Shown here: piece by piece, positions 51,443 through 58,767 of the stretch
How positions within the stretch are numbered: position 1 is the first letter of the stretch
Layout of the letters: each line of letters begins with the position of its first letter
Origin: Duganella sp. 1411
Lineage (GTDB): Bacteria; Pseudomonadota; Gammaproteobacteria; Burkholderiales; Burkholderiaceae_D
Direction: 5' to 3'
DNA length: 64,000 nt
Assembly: GCF_017833525.1 (NCBI RefSeq)
Contig: NZ_JAFICD010000001.1
Location: forward strand, 992,001 to 1,056,000
Notes under the pieces: model-generated
The model's input: the letters and a program-made list of their open reading frames with translations, nothing else
Told to the model about the DNA's origin: nothing
The model's database searches: none
Translations under genes and position numbers: made by a program

Positions 51443-52693
51443 TCAGGCGGCGGCGGGCACGGCGGCGGACACGGCCGCCGTTGCGGCTGGGCGGAACGAA
51501 TAATGCATCCACACCAGCGACACGCACACCGCGCCGTACAGCAGCATGAAGGCGCTCGACCGCACGCCGGTCAGGTCGAGCAGCGCGCCGAACATGATCG
51601 GCAGCACGAAGCCGCCCAGCCCTCCGGCCAGCCCGACCACGCCCGAGACGGCGCCGATGTTGTCGCTGAAATCGTCGGCGATGAATTTGAAGACCGAGGC
51701 CTTGCCGACCGCCATCGCGGTGCCGACCACGAACAGCAGCGCGGTGAAGACCGTCGGCGACAGCGCCAGGTTGATGCCGACGTCGCCATGGGTGGTCTTG
51801 ACGATCATCGCGGTCGGTGGGTACGACAGCAGGAAGAAGCACACCCAGCACACCCACATCACCCACCAGGTGACCTTGTAGGCGCCGTAGCGGTCCGAGA
51901 TCCAGCCGCCCAGCGCGCGCAGCACGCCGCCCGGCAGCGAGAAGCAGGCCGCCAGCAGCGCCGCCAGGCGCAGGTCGAAGCCGAATTCGCCGACGTAGTA
52001 TTTGGTCATCCACAGCGCCAGGCCGACGTAGCCGCCGAACACCACCGAGTAATATTGGCAGTAGCGCCACACGCGGCGGTCCTTGAGCACCTTGACCTGC
52101 TCGGAAAACGGCACGCTGGCGCCGCTCTGGTGCGACGGATCGGTGGCCGAGAACATCCAGAACAGCAGCGCCGTGACCAGCATCGCGGCCGCGTACACGG
52201 TCGGCAGCGCTTGCCAGCCCCAGGCGGCGATGATGGCGGGGGCGACGAACTTGGTCAGCGCCGAACCGGAGTTGCCGGCGCCGAAGATGCCCATCGCCAG
52301 TCCGCGCCGTTCGCGCGGGAACCAGCGCGCCACGTACGGCGTGCCGACCGAGAACGAGCCGCCGGCCAGGCCGATGAACAGCCCCAGCACCAGGAATTGC
52401 CAGAACTGCGTGGCCATGCCGATCAGGTAGATCGCCGGCACGGTGGACAGCATCAGCACGAAGAACACGATGCGGCCGCCGTATTTGTCGCACCAGATGC
52501 CCAACGGCACCCGCACCAGCGAGCCGCTCAGCACCGGCATCGCGGCCAGCAGGCCGAATTCGGTTTCGTTCAGGCCCAGCATCTTCTTGATCGGAATGCC
52601 GAGCACGGCGAACATCATCCAGATCGCGAAGCAGATCGTGAACGACACGGTGCTGCTGGCCAGCACCCGGATTGCCTTATTGTTATTTGACAC
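51443..52693 (-). CDS. narK1: Nitrate transporter NarK1 (MFS)
   Basis: A 416-residue MFS protein with about 12 helices and nitrate-porter motifs: RVPLGIWCDKYGGRIVFF, FGAGNSGSALTKFVAP and VSGVVGLAGGLGGFVLP. It fits the NarK1 nitrate/proton symporter type, needed to start nitrate import. GTG at 52693 is used because AGGAG stands 8 bases upstream; the ATG at 52714 lies above that ribosome site. First gene of the narK1-narK2-hemN run, with a CTAG element 97-123 bases upstream. Confidence 0.9.
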   Translation of the reverse strand: MSNNNKAIRVLASSTVSFTICFAIWMMFAVLGIPIKKMLGLNETEFGLLAAMPVLSGSLVRVPLGIWCDKYGGRIVFFVLMLSTVPAIYLIGMATQFWQFLVLGLFIGLAGGSFSVGTPYVARWFPRERRGLAMGIFGAGNSGSALTKFVAPAIIAAWGWQALPTVYAAAMLVTALLFWMFSATDPSHQSGASVPFSEQVKVLKDRRVWRYCQYYSVVFGGYVGLALWMTKYYVGEFGFDLRLAALLAACFSLPGGVLRALGGWISDRYGAYKVTWWVMWVCWVCFFLLSYPPTAMIVKTTHGDVGINLALSPTVFTALLFVVGTAMAVGKASVFKFIADDFSDNIGAVSGVVGLAGGLGGFVLPIMFGALLDLTGVRSSAFMLLYGAVCVSLVWMHYSFRPAATAAVSAAVPAAA

Positions 52694-52789
52694 CTTGATT
52701 CTCCTGATACACATAGGGATGGCATCAGGTTACGCGGGGCGGCACAGGCCGCCAATCGGCAGGACGGCTACTTATCCCAAGGCAAGAAG

Positions 52790-52816
52790 ACTAGCCGCCT
52801 ACGCCGAAATGACTAG
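52790..52816 (-). promoter_or_regulatory. CTAG inverted-repeat element upstream of narK1
   Basis: Read towards narK1: CCTAGTCATTTCGGCGTAGG, then CGGCTAGTC. It aligns over its full length with the narG element, with one base less in the second arm, including the GGCGTAGG core and both CTAG arms. CTAG is generally scarce in bacterial genomes, so two such aligned copies before functionally linked genes are unlikely to be chance. Confidence 0.55.
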
Positions 52817-52853
52817 GTCGAACAGGCGGGATTGACGGCCGTTGCAATTGCTC

Positions 52854-52867
52854 ATAATCTGGATCAA
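52854..52867 (+). promoter_or_regulatory. FNR/Dnr-like box upstream of norZ
   Basis: ATAAT-CTGG-ATCAA: perfect right half and 3 of 5 left-half bases against TTGAT-N4-ATCAA. It shares CTGG-ATCAA with the nnrS box. It is 4 bases from the NsrR-like operator, so an activator and a repressor site are adjacent. Confidence 0.45.
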
Positions 52868-52871
52868 GGAA

Positions 52872-52894
52872 AACATGCATCGAATATACATGTT
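52872..52894 (+). promoter_or_regulatory. NsrR-like operator upstream of norZ
   Basis: Two 11-base arms, AACATGCATCG and ATATACATGTT, separated by one A. This is exactly the 11-1-11 layout of NsrR sites (arm consensus AAGATGYATTT): the left arm matches 8 of 11 and the inverted right arm 9 of 11. NsrR is an NO-sensing Fe-S repressor that controls NO reductase genes in several beta- and gamma-proteobacteria. No nsrR gene is in the window. Confidence 0.55.
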
Positions 52895-53033
52895 TATCCC
52901 GGAAGACTAGAATCGGCGCCATCAACCCCGCACGACGGTCCGCTGCGGGGTCGGACCCCATGGGGTCCGACCCCTCTTCCGAAGTGCGGGTTGAAGCCAC
53001 GCCCCCCATCAAGCCACCATAAGGAACCATGCC

Positions 53034-55307
53034 ATGCACGCCACACGCAAGCTCTGGACCTGGCTCGCCGTCATCTGCGTCCTCTCCTTCGCCGTCCTCG
53101 GCTGGGTCGGCGCGGAAATCTACCTGACCGCGCCGCCTATCCCCAAACAAATCGTCAGTGCCGACGGCGATGTGCTGTTCGCCGAGGGCCAGGTCGACCG
53201 CGGCCAGCAAGCCTGGCTGTCGGCCGGCGGCCAGCAGCTCGGCACCGTCTGGGGCCACGGCAGCTACGTCGCGCCCGACTGGTCGGCCGACTGGCTGCAC
53301 CGCGAGGCGCTCGCACTGCGCCAGATCTGGGCCCTGCGCGACCACGGCGTCGACTTCGACCGGCTCGACAAGCCGGCCCAGGCCGCGCTCAACGCCCGCC
53401 TCAAGGACGAACTGCGGCGCAACACCTACGACGCCGCGCGCGGCACCATCGTGCTGTCGGCCGACCGCGCCGCCGCCGTGCGCAGCGTCGCCCGCCACTA
53501 CACCGACCTGTTCGGCGACGCCCGCGCGCTCGACCATCTGCGCGAACAGTACGCGATGAACGCCAACTCGATCACCGACGCCGACGACCTGCGCGCGCTG
53601 CCGGCGTTCGTGTTCTGGTCGGCCTGGGCCGCCGGCACCGACCGCCCCGGCGCCGTCGACCTGAGCTACACCAGCAACTGGCCGCATGAGCCGCTGATCG
53701 ACAACCGTCCCAGCGCCGGCGCCGGCGTGTGGTCGATCGCCAGCATCATCCTGATGATCGGCGCCATCGCCGCGATGGTGATGTACCACTCGATGGCCAA
53801 GGAGGACGCCGATCCGGTGCCGCCCAAGGACGATCCGCTGTTCAGCCTGAAGCCGACGGCGTCGATGCGGGCGACCAAAAAATACTTCTTCGTCGTCATC
53901 GGCCTGATCCTGGCGCAGGTCGGCATGGGCGTCATCACCGCCCACTACGCCGTCGAGGGGCAGAGCTTCTTCGGCTTCCCGCTGGCCGAGCTGCTGCCGT
54001 TCGTTGTCAGCCGCACCATCCACACCCAGTTCGCGGTGCTGTGGATCGCCACCGCCTGGCTGGCCACGGGCCTGTACATCGCGCCGGCCATCTCCGGCCA
54101 CGAGCCGCGCTTCCAGGCGCTGGGCGTGAACGTGCTGTTCTACGCGCTGCTGTTCATCGTGGTCGGCTCGACCGCCATGGGCTGGCTCGGATCGCTGCAA
54201 CACAAGGGCACCGCCTTCGCCTTCTGGCTCGGCAACCAGGGCCTGGAATTCACCAGCATGGGCCGCATCTGGCAGATCCTGCTGTTCGTCGGTCTGCTGT
54301 TCTGGGTCCTGCTGCTGGGCCGCGCGCTGTGGCCGGCGCTGAAAAAACCGTCGGAAAGCCGTGGCCTGATCGTCATGGTGTTCCTGGCCGCGCTGTGCAT
54401 CGGCGGCTTCTACGCCACCTCGCTGACCTGGGGCCGTCATAGCCACTATTCGATGATCGAATACTGGCGCTGGTGGCTGGTGCACCTGTGGGTCGAGGGC
54501 TTCTTCGAGGTCTTCGCCACCGCCGTCATCGCGCTGCTGTTCACCCGTCTGGGCCTGATCCGCGCCGCCTCGGCCAACAGCGCCATCGTGCTCGAGACCA
54601 TCGTGTTCCTGTTCGGCGGCATCCTCGGCACGCTGCACCACCTGTACTTCACCGGCACGCCGACCTTCGTCATCGCCATCGGCGCCATGTTCTCGGCGCT
54701 GGAAGTGGTGCCGCTGTCGATGATCGGCGTCGAAGCCTGGCGCAACCTGCAGCGCTCGAAGGCCGCGCCGTGGGTGCAAAGCTACAAGTGGCCGATCCTG
54801 TGCTTCATCGCGGTGGGCTTCTGGAACACCGTCGGCGCCGGCCTGCTCGGCTTCACGATCAACACGCCGATCGCGCTGTACTACATGCAGGGCCTGAACA
54901 TGACGGCCGCCCACGGCCACGCCGCGCTGTTTGGCGTCTACGGCATGCTGGGCATCGGCCTGCTGCTGTTCTGCCTGCGCGGCCTGAGCGAACGCCTGGC
55001 CTGGTCCGACGCCCTGCTGCGGCCAATGTTCTGGTGCCTGAACATCGGCCTGGCGATGATGGTGTTCATCTCGCTGGTGCCGGCCGGGATCTACCAGGCC
55101 TGGGCCAGCATCGGCACCGGCATGTGGTTCGCCCGCTCGCCGGAAGTGGTCCACTCCAAGGTCATGGAGACGCTGGTATGGATGCGCGTCCCGGGCGACA
55201 TCGTGTTCTCGATCGGCACCCTGTTCCTGGCGCTGTTCGCCTGGCGCCTGATCGCCGGCGCCCGCAAGGCCAAGGCCATCGCCGCCGCCGGCGTGCGCCG
55301 CGCCTGA
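53034..55307 (+). CDS. norZ: Quinol-dependent nitric oxide reductase (qNor, NorZ)
   Basis: A 757-residue single-subunit enzyme reducing NO to N2O with electrons from quinol. The N-terminal extension (residues about 35-220: a periplasmic domain after the first helix, with AEGQVDRGQQAWLSAGGQQLGTVWGHG split) replaces the NorC cytochrome and marks the quinol type. The NorB core has about 12 helices, with heme/FeB ligands in HTQFAVLWIATAWLATG, VHLWVEGFFEVFAT, LHHLYFTG and AAHGHAALFG. The ATG start is preceded by AAGGAACC. It is monocistronic or leads into the DUF2249 gene; a hairpin follows it. Confidence 0.96.
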   Translation: MHATRKLWTWLAVICVLSFAVLGWVGAEIYLTAPPIPKQIVSADGDVLFAEGQVDRGQQAWLSAGGQQLGTVWGHGSYVAPDWSADWLHREALALRQIWALRDHGVDFDRLDKPAQAALNARLKDELRRNTYDAARGTIVLSADRAAAVRSVARHYTDLFGDARALDHLREQYAMNANSITDADDLRALPAFVFWSAWAAGTDRPGAVDLSYTSNWPHEPLIDNRPSAGAGVWSIASIILMIGAIAAMVMYHSMAKEDADPVPPKDDPLFSLKPTASMRATKKYFFVVIGLILAQVGMGVITAHYAVEGQSFFGFPLAELLPFVVSRTIHTQFAVLWIATAWLATGLYIAPAISGHEPRFQALGVNVLFYALLFIVVGSTAMGWLGSLQHKGTAFAFWLGNQGLEFTSMGRIWQILLFVGLLFWVLLLGRALWPALKKPSESRGLIVMVFLAALCIGGFYATSLTWGRHSHYSMIEYWRWWLVHLWVEGFFEVFATAVIALLFTRLGLIRAASANSAIVLETIVFLFGGILGTLHHLYFTGTPTFVIAIGAMFSALEVVPLSMIGVEAWRNLQRSKAAPWVQSYKWPILCFIAVGFWNTVGAGLLGFTINTPIALYYMQGLNMTAAHGHAALFGVYGMLGIGLLLFCLRGLSERLAWSDALLRPMFWCLNIGLAMMVFISLVPAGIYQAWASIGTGMWFARSPEVVHSKVMETLVWMRVPGDIVFSIGTLFLALFAWRLIAGARKAKAIAAAGVRRA

Positions 55308-55313
55308 CCCACC

Positions 55314-55342
55314 GGGCCTTCCCGCGCGATGCGGGAAGGCCC
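55314..55342 (+). terminator. Hairpin terminator after norZ
   Basis: GGGCCTTCCCGC-GCGAT-GCGGGAAGGCCC is a perfect 12-base-pair stem with a 5-base loop, 7 bases after the norZ stop. No T-run follows (ACAACCCCTATCCC), so termination may be partial and allow reading into the DUF2249 gene. Confidence 0.65.
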
Positions 55343-55380
55343 ACAACCCCTATCCCATTTAACGCATACAGGAGTACACC

Positions 55381-55647
55381 ATGTCCCACGATTGCTCGCT
55401 TCCGTCCGGCCCGGACGGCATCTATCCCTTCGACGCGCGCGGCGTCGCCAAGCGCTTCCGCCACGCGGCCATTTTCGGCGCGCTGGAGTCGCTCAACCCC
55501 GGCGAGATCATGCGCTTTTGTAACGACCACGATCCGCTGCCGCTGCTGGCGCAAATCGAACGGATCTACGGCAACCGCGTCAAAGCCGCTTACGTCGCGC
55601 GCCAGCCCGGCCAGGTGGTGATCGACTTCCTCGTCGCCACCGACTGA
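55381..55647 (+). CDS. DUF2249 domain protein
   Basis: An 88-residue cytoplasmic protein of the DUF2249 (SirA/TusA-like fold) group: FDARGVAKRFRHAAIFGALESL, GEIMRFCNDHDPLPLLAQIE and GQVVIDFL. Such genes often accompany NO reductase and nitrate genes in denitrifiers, but their role is not settled. ATG preceded by AGGAGT. It lies between norZ and nirK. Confidence 0.85.
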   Translation: MSHDCSLPSGPDGIYPFDARGVAKRFRHAAIFGALESLNPGEIMRFCNDHDPLPLLAQIERIYGNRVKAAYVARQPGQVVIDFLVATD

Positions 55648-55663
55648 CCGCTTGCGATTTCCA

Positions 55664-55682
55664 GAATCCAGATCATGGATTC
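55664..55682 (+). promoter_or_regulatory. Inverted repeat upstream of nirK (distal)
   Basis: GAATCC-AGATCAT-GGATTC: perfect 6-base arms around 7 bases, 78 bases before the nirK start. It also contains AGAAT-CCAG-ATCAT, a poor match to the FNR consensus (right half 4 of 5). It may be the Dnr-type activator site for nirK, or a different operator. Confidence 0.35.
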
Positions 55683-55710
55683 CCGCGCCCAACGCACTTA
55701 GCATGAAGCC

Positions 55711-55730
55711 GCATCCTGTTCGATGGATGC
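55711..55730 (+). promoter_or_regulatory. Inverted repeat upstream of nirK (proximal)
   Basis: GCATCC-TGTTCGAT-GGATGC: perfect 6-base arms around 8 bases, 30 bases before the nirK start codon, so it lies in the leader or over the transcription start. A repressor or RNA-structure role is possible. It does not follow the NsrR 11-1-11 form. Confidence 0.3.
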
Positions 55731-55759
55731 AGCCAATCAAACGCATAAGGTGAAATAAG

Positions 55760-57211
55760 ATGAAAACCCAATTCAAGCTTGCCGCGGCCTGCCTGGCCAC
55801 CGCCGGCGCCCTGCTGGCCATGATGCCCGGCACCGCCACGGCCGCCACCGAATCCGCACTGCCAGTGATCACCCAGGAGCTGGTGGCGCCGCCGCTGCTA
55901 CCGCCGCGTATCACCCGCAAGACCGCCGCCCACGTGGTGGTCAACCTCACGGTGGAGGAAGTCGAGCGCGAGATCGCGCCGGGCACGCGCTACACCTTCT
56001 GGACCTTCGGCGGCACCGTGCCGGGCAAAATGATCCGCGTGCGCGAAGGCGACACCGTCGAGCTGCACCTGCAAAACCTGGCCGACAACAAGCTGCCGCA
56101 CAATATCGACCTGCACGCCGTCACCGGCCCGGGTGGCGGCGCCGGCCAGACCCTGATCGCCCCCGGCAACGAGGCCAGTTTCACCTTCAAGGCGCTGGCG
56201 GCGGGCTTGTACGTCTACCACTGCGCCACCGCGCCGGTCGGCATGCACGTGGCTAACGGCATGTACGGCATGATCCTGGTCGAACCGAAGGAAGGCATGG
56301 CCCCCGTCGACCGCGAATACTACGTGATGCAGGGCGACTTCTACACCAACGGCATCTACCGCGCGCCCGGCCTGCAGAATTTCGACATGCAGAAGGCGAT
56401 CGACGAGAAGCCGACCTACATCGTCTTCAACGGCGCCGACGGCGCGCTCACCGGCGCCAACGCGCTCACCGCCAAGACCGACGAAAAGGTGCGGCTGTTC
56501 TTCGGCGTCGGCGGACCGAATATCACGTCGAGCTTCCACGTGATCGGCGCCATCTTCGACCGCGTGTACACCGAGGGCGGCAGCCATTTCCAGGAGAACG
56601 TGCAGACCACGATGGTGCCGGCCGGCGGCTCGACCATTGTCGAATTCACCCCGCGCGTGCCGGGCAACCTGACCTTGGTCGACCATTCGCTCACGCGCGC
56701 CTTCAACAAGGGCGCCATCGGCCTGATGGCGGTCAGCGGACCGGAACGGCCGGCCATCTACGGCAAGGGCATCAAGCAGCCGCTGGCCGCCGCCGGCGCG
56801 CCCGTCACCGCGAAAGTGGCCGCCAAGTCTGTGGAGAAGCCCGCCGCCAAACCGGCAGTCGCCGCCGCGACGGACATCGATCACGCGCAACAGACGCGCG
56901 GCAAGGCCGTCTTCGACAGCAGCTGTGCGGCCTGCCACCAGTCCGACGGCAAGGGCGTCGCGGGCGTGTTCCCGCCGCTGGCCAACTCGGACTTCTTCCA
57001 GCAACGGCCATATGAGATGGCGCACATCGTGCTCAATGGCCGCAGCGGCGAGATGGTCGTCAACGGCGAGCACTATAACGGCGTGATGCCGCCCCAGGAC
57101 CTGAGCGACGACGACATCGCGGCCGTGATCAACTACGTCAGCGTGGATCTGAACAAGGGCAAGGCGGTGCTCACGCCGGCGCAGGTGCGCGACATGCGCA
57201 AGAGCCGCTAG
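55760..57211 (+). CDS. nirK: Copper nitrite reductase NirK with fused C-terminal cytochrome c
   Basis: A 483-residue periplasmic enzyme reducing nitrite to NO. A signal peptide of about 28 residues (AAACLATAGALLAMMPG, cleavage near ATA-AT) is followed by two cupredoxin domains. Copper ligands: LPHNIDLHAV (type 1 His, active-site Asp, type 2 His), YHCATAPVGMHVANGM (type 2 His; type 1 Cys, His, Met), SFHVIGAIFD (catalytic His) and LVDHSL (type 2 His). A Pro/Ala linker leads to a cytochrome c domain with C389-A-A-C-H393 and a Met ligand in GVMPPQ. This three-domain form resembles Ralstonia-type NirK. Followed 2 bases later by nirV. Confidence 0.96.
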   Translation: MKTQFKLAAACLATAGALLAMMPGTATAATESALPVITQELVAPPLLPPRITRKTAAHVVVNLTVEEVEREIAPGTRYTFWTFGGTVPGKMIRVREGDTVELHLQNLADNKLPHNIDLHAVTGPGGGAGQTLIAPGNEASFTFKALAAGLYVYHCATAPVGMHVANGMYGMILVEPKEGMAPVDREYYVMQGDFYTNGIYRAPGLQNFDMQKAIDEKPTYIVFNGADGALTGANALTAKTDEKVRLFFGVGGPNITSSFHVIGAIFDRVYTEGGSHFQENVQTTMVPAGGSTIVEFTPRVPGNLTLVDHSLTRAFNKGAIGLMAVSGPERPAIYGKGIKQPLAAAGAPVTAKVAAKSVEKPAAKPAVAAATDIDHAQQTRGKAVFDSSCAACHQSDGKGVAGVFPPLANSDFFQQRPYEMAHIVLNGRSGEMVVNGEHYNGVMPPQDLSDDDIAAVINYVSVDLNKGKAVLTPAQVRDMRKSR

Positions 57212-57213
57212 CC

Positions 57214-58023
57214 ATGCGCGCGCGCCTGTCATCGGCGCTGGCCCTGACGGCGCTGATGGCCGTCGCCGGCGGCGCACAGGGCCGGCCGGACGCCGACTAC
57301 CGCGCCATCGGCGGCGGCGCACTGCGCAGTGTGCTGCCGGCCGACGGTGTGGCGTCCGACGCCACCGTCGCGCCTTATCTGCTGCGCAGCCGCCTGGTCA
57401 CCAACGGCGAGTTCGCCGCGTTCGTGCGCAGCCATCCGGCATGGCGGCGCGGTGACGCCCCGGCGCTGTTCGCCGCCGCCACCTATTTGTCCGGCTGGGG
57501 CGATGCCGCCGACCCGGCGCCGCTGGCCGATGATGCGCCGGTGGTCCACGTTAGCTGGTACGCCGCCCAAGCCTACTGCGCCAGCGAAGGCGCGCGCCTG
57601 CCGCGCTGGTACGAATGGGAATTCGCCGCCGCCGCCGACGCCACCCGCGCCGACGCCCGTGACGACGAAGCCTGGCTCGCCGGCATTCTCAACTGGTACG
57701 CGGACGCCGGCAAATCGGCGCCGGGCAGCGTCGCCACCGGCGCGCCCAACTACTACGGCATCCACGACCTGCACGGATTGGTGTGGGAGTGGGTCGAAGA
57801 CTACAGCGGCTTGTTCGTCAACGCCGACAGCCGCGCCAAGGGCGAACAAAAACTGCTCGACTACTGCGGCGGCGCCGCCGTCTCGCTGGCCGACCGCCGC
57901 AACTACGCCATCCTCATGCGCCTTGCCCTGCTGTCCGCGATGGGCGGCCAGCAGGACGGCGCCAACCTGGGGTTCCGCTGCGCGCGCGATCCCCTCCCTC
58001 CCGATAAAGAAAGCACACCATGA
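57214..58023 (+). CDS. nirV: NirV-like formylglycine-generating enzyme-family protein
   Basis: A 269-residue exported protein. A signal peptide (SALALTALMAVAGGAQG) is followed by an FGE-sulfatase/SUMF1-like domain: VTNGEFAAFVRSHP, APVVHVSWYAAQAYCASEGARLPRWYEWEFAA (split about residues 108-140), GLVWEWVEDYSG and NLGFRCAR. The two Cys used by true formylglycine-generating enzymes are not clearly present as a pair. NirV genes often follow nirK and are thought to help NirK maturation. ATG 2 bases after the nirK stop; it overlaps the SCO gene by 4 bases. Confidence 0.88.
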   Translation: MRARLSSALALTALMAVAGGAQGRPDADYRAIGGGALRSVLPADGVASDATVAPYLLRSRLVTNGEFAAFVRSHPAWRRGDAPALFAAATYLSGWGDAADPAPLADDAPVVHVSWYAAQAYCASEGARLPRWYEWEFAAAADATRADARDDEAWLAGILNWYADAGKSAPGSVATGAPNYYGIHDLHGLVWEWVEDYSGLFVNADSRAKGEQKLLDYCGGAAVSLADRRNYAILMRLALLSAMGGQQDGANLGFRCARDPLPPDKESTP

Positions 58024-58634
58024 AAACTGCAACAACCCTGCGCCGCCTGGCGCTGGCCGCCGCCCTGCTGGCCGGCCTGGCCGCTCCCGCAGTCGCCCGC
58101 ATGCCGATCGCGGCCACCGCGCCCGCCCCAGCCGCGCCAGGCGCCTCGCTCTACCAGCTCGACACGGTGCTCACCGACGGCGCCGGCCAGCGCTTCACGC
58201 TGCGCGAGATGGCCGGCGCGCCGCTGCTGGTGACGATGTTCTACGGCGACTGCCACGCCGCCTGCCCGATCATCATCGAAACCCTCAAGCGCACCGTCGC
58301 CGCGCTGGGCGCCGCCGGCAAGCCGCTGCGGGTGGTCCTCGTCAGCCTGGACCCGTCGCACGACACCCCGGCTTCGCTCGCCATGCTCGCCAGCAAACAC
58401 GACCTGGACGCGCCACAGTTCCGGCTCTCGGTGGCCGCCGACGAAAGCCAGACCCGCACCATGGCCGCCGCGCTCAACATCAAGTACCGGCGGCTCGACA
58501 ACGGCGAGATCAACCACACCACGCGGGTTGTTTTAGTCGACGCGACCGGCAACCAGGTGGCCTCCAGCTCGCGGCTGGAAGTGACGCCCGATCCGGTGTT
58601 CGTCAAACAGATCGCCGCGCTGCTGAAAAAGTGA
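58020..58634 (+). CDS. SCO1/SenC-family copper chaperone
   Basis: A 204-residue exported thioredoxin-fold protein. A signal peptide (LALAAALLAGLAAPAVA) is followed by the SCO copper motif C-x3-C in YGDCHAACPII and the downstream His in INHTTRVVLVD. Such proteins deliver copper; given the coupling to nirV and nirK, its target is likely the NirK copper sites. The target is inferred from position. ATG overlaps the nirV stop. Confidence 0.9.
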   Translation: MKTATTLRRLALAAALLAGLAAPAVARMPIAATAPAPAAPGASLYQLDTVLTDGAGQRFTLREMAGAPLLVTMFYGDCHAACPIIIETLKRTVAALGAAGKPLRVVLVSLDPSHDTPASLAMLASKHDLDAPQFRLSVAADESQTRTMAAALNIKYRRLDNGEINHTTRVVLVDATGNQVASSSRLEVTPDPVFVKQIAALLKK

Positions 58635-58767
58635 AAACGCCGTCTGCATCACGAAAAAACCCGGTCAAATCAAGGAATCGCAAAGTCGCGGCGACATTGA
58701 TTGACGCCTACCGCATCTAGTATTTACTCTTACCGAACCTACTACATACGGTATTCAAGGAGAAAGC
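58635..58767. promoter_or_regulatory. nrdD upstream region
   Basis: In these 133 bases there is TTGAT at 58699-58703, a perfect FNR left half whose right half (GCCTA after 4 bases) is poor, and an inverted repeat TACCG-N13-CGGTA just before the ribosome site. AAGGAG lies 7 bases before the GTG start. No gene is seen. Anaerobic control of nrdD is expected, but this region gives only weak evidence. Confidence 0.3.

Larger units (their letters stand above)
52694..53033. promoter_or_regulatory. Divergent control region between narK1 and norZ
   Basis: No convincing gene in these 340 bases. From left to right: the narK1 leader, the CTAG inverted-repeat element (52790-52816), an FNR-like box (52854-52867), an NsrR-like operator (52872-52894), a single GACTAG half-site (52905-52910) and a GC-rich norZ leader with direct repeats of GGTCGGACCCC-type sequence at about 52950-52970. 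The layout suggests nitrate/redox input to narK1 and NO input to norZ. Confidence 0.55.
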
